Positions 7,006-13,296 of a DNA stretch of 13,487 nt are shown here, piece after piece. The DNA comes from JAAYAY01 sp964429355 (GTDB lineage: Bacteria > Planctomycetota > Planctomycetia > Pirellulales > Thermoguttaceae). The DNA lies in the NCBI GenBank assembly GCA_964429355.1, contig CAYSCH010000268.1:1-13487 (forward strand). The letters run 5' to 3'. Numbering within the stretch: position 1 is the stretch's first letter; every line of letters starts with the position of its first letter. The position numbers and the translations under genes are program-made. Under the pieces are notes generated by a model. That model was not told where the DNA came from, made no database searches, and worked only from the letters and a program-made list of their open reading frames with translations.

Positions 7006-7058
7006 GCAGGCTGAAGCCTGTACTCCAACGAGCGCGGGGGCAAGCCCACGGGGCTATC
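7006..7058. repeat. Composite REP unit, copy 1
   Basis: Starting 11 bp after the anti-sigma stop, GCAGGCTGAAGCCTGTACTC contains the hairpin CAGGC-TGAA-GCCTG. On the minus strand it reads GGAG, two bases, then the palindrome, matching the GGAG class of REP sequences. A second hairpin AGCCC-ACG-GGGCT lies at 7043-7055. The same two-hairpin combination recurs at 7224-7270. Confidence 0.8.
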
Positions 7059-7088
7059 ACGGGCGACTTCGTTTTCGAATGCGGGGGG

Positions 7089-7110
7089 TGCCGGCTGAAG
7101 CCGGGAGTCC
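7089..7110. repeat. Diverged REP copy
   Basis: CCGGCT-GA-AGCCGG (7091-7104) followed by GAGTCC keeps the layout of the REP hairpins at 7006 and 7224, with compensatory changes in the stem (C-G pairs in place of A-T). It has no second hairpin. Confidence 0.55.
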
Positions 7111-7139
7111 AGCAAGGTTTCATCTTGTTGCTTACGCAA

Positions 7140-7201
7140 CACCGACGATTTTCCGAAGAAGCGTTCTGAAACGGGAAGTCCGCTGCGGAAAATCATCGGT
7201 G
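7140..7201. repeat. Inverted repeat with 16-bp arms
   Basis: CACCGACGATTTTCCG (7140-7155) and CGGAAAATCATCGGTG (7186-7201) are reverse complements with one mismatch, enclosing 30 nt. A small hairpin GTTGC-TTAC-GCAAC (7127-7140) adjoins the left arm. It lies between two REP copies and belongs to a different sequence family. No function can be assigned. Confidence 0.6.
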
Positions 7202-7223
7202 CTACCCGCTATCGGGGAAAGAC

Positions 7224-7270
7224 GCAGGCTGAAGCCTGTACTCCAACAAGGGCAAGCCCACGGGGCTATC
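7224..7270. repeat. Composite REP unit, copy 2
   Basis: It repeats the 7006-7058 unit almost exactly: the CAGGC-TGAA-GCCTG hairpin with TACTCCAAC, a shortened spacer, then GGCAAGCCCACGGGGCTATC. The spacer between the two hairpins is 6 nt shorter than in copy 1. Short CGGGGAAA / TTTCCCG arms flank this copy on both sides. Confidence 0.8.
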
Positions 7271-7352
7271 GTTTCCCGAGGCGTGGCATTCTTCGCGTCG
7301 ATTCGTCCCAGGATCATGGGAGTTGCCTGACCGGCCGGATATTGCGCCAAAC

Positions 7353-7381
7353 TTGACGCGTTTTTCGGGGGCTCTTAGAAT
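7353..7381 (+). promoter_or_regulatory. Strong sigma70-like promoter ahead of the WXG100/FtsK cluster
   Basis: TTGACG (7353-7358) matches five of six -35 bases, the spacer is exactly 17 nt, and TAGAAT (7376-7381) matches five of six -10 bases. Transcription would begin near 7388. This gives a leader of about 236 nt, containing the element at 7501-7573, before the ATG at 7624. No other promoter of similar quality was seen in front of the cluster. Confidence 0.6.
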
Positions 7382-7500
7382 GAAAATGTCAGATCGCGGG
7401 CACTTTCTCAGAGCGGTTGGAGGAAATCAGCGGCGTCTCCCGGAAAACAGGGCGTTTTGGTGATTTCTACCGGCCCCTCGGATCCATCTTTTCTATTTTA

Positions 7501-7573
7501 GAGCCGCTACCAAGACCACTGGCTGTGCAGATCCATGCCCGTGGGAAACTCATACCTTTTGTGAGGGCTTCTT
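7501..7573 (+). repeat. Copy C of the GAGCCGCTAACAAAAC element in the cluster leader
   Basis: It starts GAGCCGCTACCAAGACCA, has the shared core ATGCCCGTGGGAAACTCAT, and ends CCTTTTGTGAGGGCTTCT. It aligns along its length with the 5621-5693 copy, but the terminal arms are more degraded. It lies about 40 nt before the ribosome-binding site of the first gene of the cluster. Confidence 0.6.
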
Positions 7574-7623
7574 AAGGCCCGCGTGTCCAACACCCTTCCT
7601 GCATCTGTCGAGAGGAGGCCCGT

Positions 7624-7896
7624 ATGCCTCAGGCTATTGTCGACCCGGAAGAATTGCGGCGCTTTGCCCGGAACTTGAAGAAGTTCAACACGAGTGTGCA
7701 GGAGCAGGCGGGGGCCCTGGGGGCTCAATTGAATGCCCTCGGACGAACGTGGCGCGACCAGGAACAGAAGAAGTTTGTCGAGCAGTTCGAGCAGCACATG
7801 AAGGTGATTGCGCGGTTTCTCGAAGTGAGCGAAGAACACATTCCTTATCTGCTGCGCAAGGCCGAGATCATCGAGCAGTACCTGCAGCAGCGTTAG
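7624..7896 (+). CDS. WXG100-family (ESAT-6-like) small protein with WRD turn
   Basis: This 90-aa protein has the size and helix-turn-helix layout of WXG100 proteins, the small dimeric helical hairpins exported by or working with type VII secretion. Helix 1 is about residues 8-40. The turn is TWRDQEQKKF with Trp43, and Asp45 in place of the Gly of WXG. Helix 2 is about 46-88. No YxxxD/E export signal is present near the C-terminus (only PYLLRK and QYLQQR). There is no signal peptide or membrane segment. ATG 7624 follows GAGAGGAGG with a short gap, an excellent ribosome site, suggesting high expression. It is the first gene behind the promoter at 7353 and stands 20 nt before the next. It could be a secreted effector, a chaperone-like partner or a structural subunit. 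Confidence 0.8.
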   Translation: MPQAIVDPEELRRFARNLKKFNTSVQEQAGALGAQLNALGRTWRDQEQKKFVEQFEQHMKVIARFLEVSEEHIPYLLRKAEIIEQYLQQR

Positions 7897-7916
7897 GGCA
7901 CAACCCTGGAGTTGGC

Positions 7917-8636
7917 ATGGGGCATCAGGCCAAAGTCACTTCGATCGATGTGATCGAACATTTCGCCGCAGCCATGAAGTGCTTCGGCGAGGATGCGAAG
8001 ACGACGCTCGACGGCATCGATATGGAGGTCCGGCGAGCCCTGAACTGGATCCAGCGGGAGCAGAAGGACTACTGGACCGGTCAGATTCGCCGCGGCTGGG
8101 ACGAGGTGAACATTGCGCGCAAGGAGTTGGAGCGCAAGTTGATGTTTTACCCGGGCGATGATCGGCCCAGTTGCCATGACGAACGACTCGCCCTGGAGGC
8201 CGCCAAGCGACGGCTCCGACTGGCCCAGGAGAAGCTGGAAGCGGTCAGACGCTGGTCCCATCGGGCTGAACGGGAAGTGAACGAGTATATCGGCGCGGTC
8301 CAGGTGCTGAAGAGCTGGATCGATTTCGACTTGCCCCAGTCGCAAGCCGACCTGGCGCGAATGGCCCGGGCCCTGGAAGATTATGTGGCCCTGGAATCGT
8401 CGGCAGGGCCCGTGTTTCCGGAGGGATTGGGCGTTGCGATCGGCTCCGGTGCGGCGACCGCCGCCGTATCGGCCGAGGGCGGCTCCCCGCATCCGCCTGA
8501 TGGGGTTGCGAAGACCTCGGATGAACGCTCCTCAGACCAGGCGGACACGGTGGCGAAGGCCGAGGACCAACCACCCTCCGAGGGACCCGAAGCGGCGGCG
8601 GAATCTGTGGAGGACGAGGAGAAGACCGATGGTTAG
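7917..8636 (+). CDS. Helical protein with WTG motif and acidic tail, T7SS-like cluster component
   Basis: This 239-aa protein belongs to no family I can name. Residues 1-160 are predicted helical and charged: helix about 7-50, then KDYWTGQIRRGWDEV with a WTG (53-55) resembling the turn of WXG proteins, a coiled-coil-like run 58-78, and PGDDRPSCHDERLALEAAKRRLRLAQEKLEAVRRW (about 79-113). VNEYIGAVQVLKSWIDFDLP follows. YVALE (156-160) fits the YxxxD/E pattern of type VII substrates. Residues 161-239 are Gly/Ala/Pro-rich, then acidic, and look disordered. No signal peptide or transmembrane segment is seen. The frame is open further upstream inside the WXG100 gene, but ATG 7917 has GGAG 7 nt upstream and follows the previous stop by 20 nt. 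Its stop overlaps the next start. A partner, adaptor or long effector role is inferred from context. Confidence 0.75.
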   Translation: MGHQAKVTSIDVIEHFAAAMKCFGEDAKTTLDGIDMEVRRALNWIQREQKDYWTGQIRRGWDEVNIARKELERKLMFYPGDDRPSCHDERLALEAAKRRLRLAQEKLEAVRRWSHRAEREVNEYIGAVQVLKSWIDFDLPQSQADLARMARALEDYVALESSAGPVFPEGLGVAIGSGAATAAVSAEGGSPHPPDGVAKTSDERSSDQADTVAKAEDQPPSEGPEAAAESVEDEEKTDG

Positions 8637-8859
8637 GCATTGGGATCTCTCAGGCGGGGCTGCCCGGCTGGAACTTGCGGTGGAGGACCTGAAAGCGGCC
8701 CGGGCCGATTCGTCCCGATACTGGCATGACTCGACCAGCAAGAAGTTCGATGAAACCTACCTGCTTCCCCTGGATCCGAAGATCCGCCGGGCACTCGATG
8801 CCATCCATCGCCTGGCCGAGATCCTTGGCCAGGCGCAACGCGAGTGTGGAAACGACTGA
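8629..8859 (+). CDS. Short WXG100-like helical-hairpin protein (WHD turn)
   Basis: This 76-aa protein starts at ATG 8629, overlapping the previous stop by 8 nt (ATGGTTAG), with GAGGAG 7 nt upstream. Coupled translation is likely. Residues 8-30 form one helix; YWHDSTSKKF (31-40) holds Trp32 and Asp34 in the turn; a second helix (about 51-72, IRRALDAIHRLAEILGQAQREC) follows after a PLDP break. The turn W-x-D-x3-K-K-F is spaced identically to the WRDQEQKKF of the 90-aa protein. This suggests a second, shorter hairpin subunit that could pair with it, as EsxA pairs with EsxB. No export signal is obvious. The family assignment is by this motif and size, so it is less certain than for the 90-aa protein. 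Confidence 0.7.
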   Translation: MVRHWDLSGGAARLELAVEDLKAARADSSRYWHDSTSKKFDETYLLPLDPKIRRALDAIHRLAEILGQAQRECGND

Positions 8860-9007
8860 GCCAGCGGGCGTAGGCTAAACTTGAAGAAGCCGGTTCAAAC
8901 GAGTGCTCAATGAGCTTGCGCGATTGCCAGAGGAAATTGCAGTAAGGCGATCAGGAACTCGATGGGCCGGGAAAACGTTACGAACCTCGGTAACCAGTGA
9001 TAGTTCC

Positions 9008-9084
9008 GCAGGCTGAAGCCTGAACTCCAACGGGCAGGCTGAAGCCTGTACTCCAACGGGCAGGCTGAAGCCTGGACTCCAACG
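9008..9084. repeat. Three tandem GGAG-class REP hairpins
   Basis: Three copies in a row at 9008-9033, 9034-9059 and 9060-9084 (26-nt period, the last one 25) each contain CAGGCTGAAGCCTG, then AACTCC, TACTCC or GACTCC, then AACG. They differ only at the base after the palindrome. They fill the gap between the 76-aa gene and the ATPase gene and end 23 bp before its ATG. The remaining spacer (8860-9007) holds nothing recognisable. Confidence 0.9.
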
Positions 9085-9107
9085 TCTCGAACCCTGGCGA
9101 CTCCACC

Positions 9108-12100
9108 ATGAGCGATTCCTTATCCGTGAGCCTGGCTGATCGAACTCTCTCGGAGTTTGTTCGCGCGGCGAACCAGCGCGGGCCGGCTGAAGTCGACCTA
9201 CCCAGGCACTATGCCGAGATTCGGGAGCAGACCGAAGGCGAGTACCGTGGCGCACGGGAGAAGCTGCAGAGCGAGTACGACCGTGCGCGTGAGCATGCCG
9301 TCGAGGAACATGCCGCCGCCAGGCAGCGGATGATCGCGGCGGCCCGCAGCGAACAGGACAAGGTTGCCGACGAATTTGAAGCCGGGAAACGGAAGGCGGC
9401 GATCGTGTGCGATGGGGCCGTCAAGCTCGCCAGGAAGAAGCTGGAGGAGAGTCACTGGGAGGCGACGACGGTCTTTGACGCCAAGAAGGACGAACCCGGC
9501 GCCCGACTCAGTGCAGCGTTGAAGAGTCTTGGAGACGGCTGGGATCGAGTGGAGGCAATCCGGGGCGAATTGCGCCGGCTGCTGGCGAAGCGCCGGATGT
9601 GGACTCCGGCCCTGGCCGAGCTTGCGGAGGGGAAAAAAGCCATCGCGGCCGGCCTGAAGGGCAGCGCCGATTCGAAACCGGAATTCGACAGTCTGGTCGA
9701 GCAGATCCATCAGGGCGCGATCGCCATGGCAGATCTGCGTTTGCCGAGATGGTTTCAGGGGGTGGTCCGGCCGGCCGGTGCGCTGGTCCTTGTGTGCGGC
9801 GTGCTGGGCACGTTGGCAGGGTTGGCCGCGGGCGAGGGACGAGTGCCATGGATTATCGGGGCGGCAGTTGTCGGGCTGCTGGTCTGGGGCGGGGGCGGGT
9901 TCTGGCTGTTCCGCAAGAGCCGCCGGCGGGTCGCCGGCGACTATCGGGCCTGGCTGGAGCTCGCTGCATCGGCCGAAACGGCCCTCCACCAAGCAACGCA
10001 TTTTGCGGAAAGCGAATGCGAGCGCCAGAGCCGTGAGATCTTTGAGCAGTTTGATTTGGAGATGAAGCGGGCCAGCGACGGCTTCCTGAGAAGTTCTTCC
10101 GAACAGGAATCGCAGAAACTGCAGGAATTGGCCCGGCTGGAAGGGAAGTACCCAGCGCTCCTGCGGGATCTCGACGAGCGGCACGAAACGGAACTGGCGC
10201 AGGAAGAGAGCCGCCATCTGAAGTACCTGGAACAGTTGGAGAAAGCCTTCCATGCCAGGACTCACGAAATCGGCCGCCAGCGGGCCCTGAAGTCTTCGGA
10301 GACGGAGCGTGCCTTCCAGCAGGAGTGGACGAGCATGTCCGACGCCTGGATGGCCAGTCTCGGCAGCTTCGAATCCACGGTGGAAGGCATGAACCGGGCA
10401 CAGGCTGAAGGGTGGCCCGACTGGCACGGGGACGACTGGAAACGCTGGATGGCGCCGACGTCGATCCCGCCGGCGGTGTGTTTCGGACGGTATTTGGTGG
10501 ACCTAACGCAGGTGGAATACGGTATTCCCAAAGACGACCGCCTGATGCCGCGTCAGACGCGGTACGAGCTGCCCGCCGCCTTGCCCTTTCCCGAACGTTC
10601 GCTGTTGTTGCTCAAGTCGGACGATTCGGGGCGCCCGGCTGCGATCCAGGTCATCCAGTCGGCAATGCTCCGTCTGCTCACGTCGTTGCCGCCCGGAAAG
10701 GTACGTTACACGATCATCGATCCGGTGGGACTGGGCGAGAACTTTTCAGCGTTCATGCACCTGGCGGACTACGACGAGCAGCTCGTGGCCAGCCGGATCT
10801 GGACCGAGGCTGCCCACATCGAGCGCCGCCTCACCGATCTGACCGAGCATATGGAAACGGTCATCCAGGTCTACCTGCGGAACGAGTTCCAGACGATTCA
10901 ACAGTACAACGACTTTGCGGGGGAACTGGCCGAACCTTACCGGATTCTGGTGATTGCCAACTTCCCCTCGGGGTTCTCCGAGGCTGCCGCCAAGCGGCTG
11001 ACGAGCATCGTGACCGCGGGGGCGCGCTGCGGCATCTACACGATCATGAACGTCGACCCGAAGCAACGGATGCCGCGCGACTTCCACCTCAGCGATCTCG
11101 AGGCCCACGCCTTCCAACTGATCCGCCGGGGAGACCAGTTCGTGTGGGATCACCAGGCGTTTGGCCCTGTGCCGCTGGAGCCGGATCGACCGCCGGAAGC
11201 GGAGCGCTTCACCGAACTGGTGCGTACCGTTGGGGGAAAGGTCAAGGACGCCGATCGCGTGGAGGTTCCGTTCTCGAACGTTGTCCCGCAAGAGGACACC
11301 TGGTGGACCGAAGACAGCCGCCAGGGCGTCGATATCCCCTTGGGAAGAGCGGGCGCCACGAAGCTTCAGCACCTGCGGCTGGGGCAGGGCACGTCGCAGC
11401 ACGTTCTCATCGCCGGCAAGACGGGTTCGGGCAAGTCGACCCTGCTCCACGCGCTGATTACCAGTTCCGCGCTGCGTTACAGTCCCGATGAGCTGGAGTT
11501 CTACCTGATCGACTTCAAGAAGGGGGTCGAGTTCAAGGCCTATGCCGCCTTCAATCTTCCTCACGCGAAAGTCGTGGCAATCGAGAGCGAGAGGGAATTT
11601 GGCCTGAGCGTGCTGGAGCGACTCGACAACGAGTTGAAACGCCGAGGCGACATGTTCAGGCGGATCGGCGTGCAGGACGTGCGGGGTTATCGGGCCGCCG
11701 AGCCGGACTCCCGGATGCCGCGAATCCTGCTGATCATCGACGAGTTCCAGGAATTGTTCGTCGAGGAAGATCACATCGCCCAGAACTCGTCGTTGCTGCT
11801 CGACAGGCTCGTCCGCCAGGGTCGAGCCTTCGGGATCCACGTGCTTCTGGGGTCGCAGACCCTGGCCGGGGCCTATTCGCTGGCCCGCAGCACGCTCGGC
11901 CAGATGGCGGTTCGTATCGCGCTTCAGTGCAGCGAGTCGGATGCCCATCTGATCCTCAGCGAAGAGAACACGGCCGCCCGTCTTCTGACCCGGCCGGGCG
12001 AGGCGATCTACAACGATGCGAACGGGCTGTTTGAAGGAAACCATCCCTTCCAGGTGGTGTGGCTTCCGGACCATGAACGGGAACACTACCTGCGGAATCT

Positions 12101-13034
12101 GGAGGCGTTTGCCAGGAAGCGAAACTACGCGGGGCCGGCGGCGATCGTGTTCGAGGGCAATATTCCGGCCGACCCGCGGACGAATGTGCCGCTGGCGGGG
12201 CTTCTCAGCGGGGAGCAGGAACCGGAGTATGTCCACGCGCCCCACGCCTGGCTTGGTGCGGCGGTGGCGATCAAGGAACCGACCAGCGTGCCCATGTTAC
12301 GGCAGAGCGGCAGCAACCTGCTGCTGGTCGGGCATCGCGAGGAGGCGGCCTTGGGTGTGCTGGCCACATCGCTGGTGGCGCTGGCAGCGCAGGACCGCCC
12401 CCACGACGGCGATTTCGGCCGTTTCATGGTACTGGACGGAACACGGGTCGACGCGCCGGAAGCGGGATTCTGGCCACGGTTTGCCCGGCAGTTCGGCCGT
12501 CCGGTGACCGTGGCAACGCCGCGTGATGCGGGCAAGGCCATCGCCGAGGTGGATGAGGAGGTTCGCCGGCGGCGGGAAGGGGGGATTGAAGATGCCCCGC
12601 CGATCTTCGTGGTCGCCTACGACCTGGGACGTTTTCGCGACCTGCGCCGGGAGGAAGACGATTTCGGATTCTCCATGAGTGAAGAGAAACCACCCAGCCC
12701 GGGGAAACAGTTCGCCAACATACTCCGCGAAGGGCCGGCGGTGGGTGTCCATCTCCTCATGTGGTGCGATTCGTACAACAACGTGATCCGGGCACTCGAT
12801 CGTCAGGGTTTGCGCGACGTGGACCACCGAGTCGTGTTCCAGATGAATGCCACCGATTCCAGCAACCTGATCGATACACCGCTGGCCAGCCAGCTCGGGG
12901 TACATCGAGCGATTCTCTACAACGAGGGGCGCGGCACCATCGAGAAGTTCCGGCCTTATGGCCTGCCCACCGACGAGTGGATGGCCGCGGTCCGCGCCCA
13001 GTTGACGCCCGGCAATCCGGCTGCCAATCCGTGA
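9108..13034 (+). CDS. Membrane-anchored FtsK/SpoIIIE-type ATPase (EssC/EccC-like motor)
   Basis: In this 1308-aa protein a charged coiled coil (about 20-120) is followed by two transmembrane segments (about 222-241 and 247-268), then a second long coiled coil (about 275-420). Three ATPase-like modules follow. Module 1 (about 495-700) is degenerate: LLLLKSDDSGR stands where Walker A should be and RILVIANF (612-619) where Walker B should be. Module 2 (about 745-975) is intact: GKTGSGKST (770-778), LIDFKKGVEF, ILLIIDEFQE (Asp878-Glu879), and the GSQTLAGAYSLARSTLGQMAVRI sensor region. Module 3 (about 1050-1300) has VGHREEAA (1074-1081) and VVAYDLGRF (1169-1176), again lacking the key Lys and the Asp-Glu pair. 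Two membrane spans plus a chain of FtsK domains match EccC/EssC of type VII secretion. FHA domains are absent and coiled coils take their place. ATG 9108 has no good ribosome site. A DNA-translocation role cannot be excluded. Confidence 0.9.
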   Translation: MSDSLSVSLADRTLSEFVRAANQRGPAEVDLPRHYAEIREQTEGEYRGAREKLQSEYDRAREHAVEEHAAARQRMIAAARSEQDKVADEFEAGKRKAAIVCDGAVKLARKKLEESHWEATTVFDAKKDEPGARLSAALKSLGDGWDRVEAIRGELRRLLAKRRMWTPALAELAEGKKAIAAGLKGSADSKPEFDSLVEQIHQGAIAMADLRLPRWFQGVVRPAGALVLVCGVLGTLAGLAAGEGRVPWIIGAAVVGLLVWGGGGFWLFRKSRRRVAGDYRAWLELAASAETALHQATHFAESECERQSREIFEQFDLEMKRASDGFLRSSSEQESQKLQELARLEGKYPALLRDLDERHETELAQEESRHLKYLEQLEKAFHARTHEIGRQRALKSSETERAFQQEWTSMSDAWMASLGSFESTVEGMNRAQAEGWPDWHGDDWKRWMAPTSIPPAVCFGRYLVDLTQVEYGIPKDDRLMPRQTRYELPAALPFPERSLLLLKSDDSGRPAAIQVIQSAMLRLLTSLPPGKVRYTIIDPVGLGENFSAFMHLADYDEQLVASRIWTEAAHIERRLTDLTEHMETVIQVYLRNEFQTIQQYNDFAGELAEPYRILVIANFPSGFSEAAAKRLTSIVTAGARCGIYTIMNVDPKQRMPRDFHLSDLEAHAFQLIRRGDQFVWDHQAFGPVPLEPDRPPEAERFTELVRTVGGKVKDADRVEVPFSNVVPQEDTWWTEDSRQGVDIPLGRAGATKLQHLRLGQGTSQHVLIAGKTGSGKSTLLHALITSSALRYSPDELEFYLIDFKKGVEFKAYAAFNLPHAKVVAIESEREFGLSVLERLDNELKRRGDMFRRIGVQDVRGYRAAEPDSRMPRILLIIDEFQELFVEEDHIAQNSSLLLDRLVRQGRAFGIHVLLGSQTLAGAYSLARSTLGQMAVRIALQCSESDAHLILSEENTAARLLTRPGEAIYNDANGLFEGNHPFQVVWLPDHEREHYLRNLEAFARKRNYAGPAAIVFEGNIPADPRTNVPLAGLLSGEQEPEYVHAPHAWLGAAVAIKEPTSVPMLRQSGSNLLLVGHREEAALGVLATSLVALAAQDRPHDGDFGRFMVLDGTRVDAPEAGFWPRFARQFGRPVTVATPRDAGKAIAEVDEEVRRRREGGIEDAPPIFVVAYDLGRFRDLRREEDDFGFSMSEEKPPSPGKQFANILREGPAVGVHLLMWCDSYNNVIRALDRQGLRDVDHRVVFQMNATDSSNLIDTPLASQLGVHRAILYNEGRGTIEKFRPYGLPTDEWMAAVRAQLTPGNPAANP

Positions 13035-13148
13035 CCTGCCGGTTCCTCCGGCGTGCCGATTGTACTGGAAAGTCGATATTTCTTGTCTCGACCACCGTCA
13101 AGCGACGGCCGGACGTGCTCCACACCCCCCGGGAGCGCCAATTGCCTG

Positions 13149-13177
13149 CCGCGAGGACTCAATCGCGGAACTTTTTT
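13149..13177 (+). terminator. Candidate intrinsic terminator after the ATPase gene
   Basis: CCGCGA (13149-13154) pairs with TCGCGG (13163-13168) across an 8-nt loop, followed after AAC by six T (13172-13177). It lies about 115 nt after the ATPase stop and before the next gene, a plausible end for the cluster. The stem is short. Confidence 0.4.
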
Positions 13178-13296
13178 GGCGCATTCAAAACGACTTGCCG
13201 ACGATCCTGTGCTAGGTTTCCCAAGTGCCTTCGCTGAAATCGCGGGACGACTTCAACTGTGTGAGGGCAGGCTGGAATCACAGGAGATCTTTGAGA

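Noticed and set aside
5733..7196. 487-codon open frame on the minus strand over the anti-sigma gene
   Set aside because: It is antisense to a protein with a clear anti-sigma N-terminus and membrane segment, and its translation is Arg/His/Leu-rich with no domain.
7380..7463. 27-codon ORF beginning in the -10 box region
   Set aside because: Its start overlaps the predicted -10 element, so it would lie outside or at the edge of the transcript, and it has no ribosome site or homology.
9008..9084. CRISPR array
   Set aside because: The repeats are contiguous with a 26-nt period and no variable spacers, and the same palindrome occurs singly elsewhere, so it is a tandem REP array.
9198..12245. Two long minus-strand frames over the FtsK-type ATPase (409 and 499 codons)
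   Set aside because: They lie opposite a protein with intact Walker motifs; no recognisable motif appears in either.
13038..13052. GCCGG-TTCCT-CCGGC hairpin right after the ATPase stop as terminator
   Set aside because: The 5-bp stem has no T run after it; the hairpin at 13149 with six T is the better candidate.
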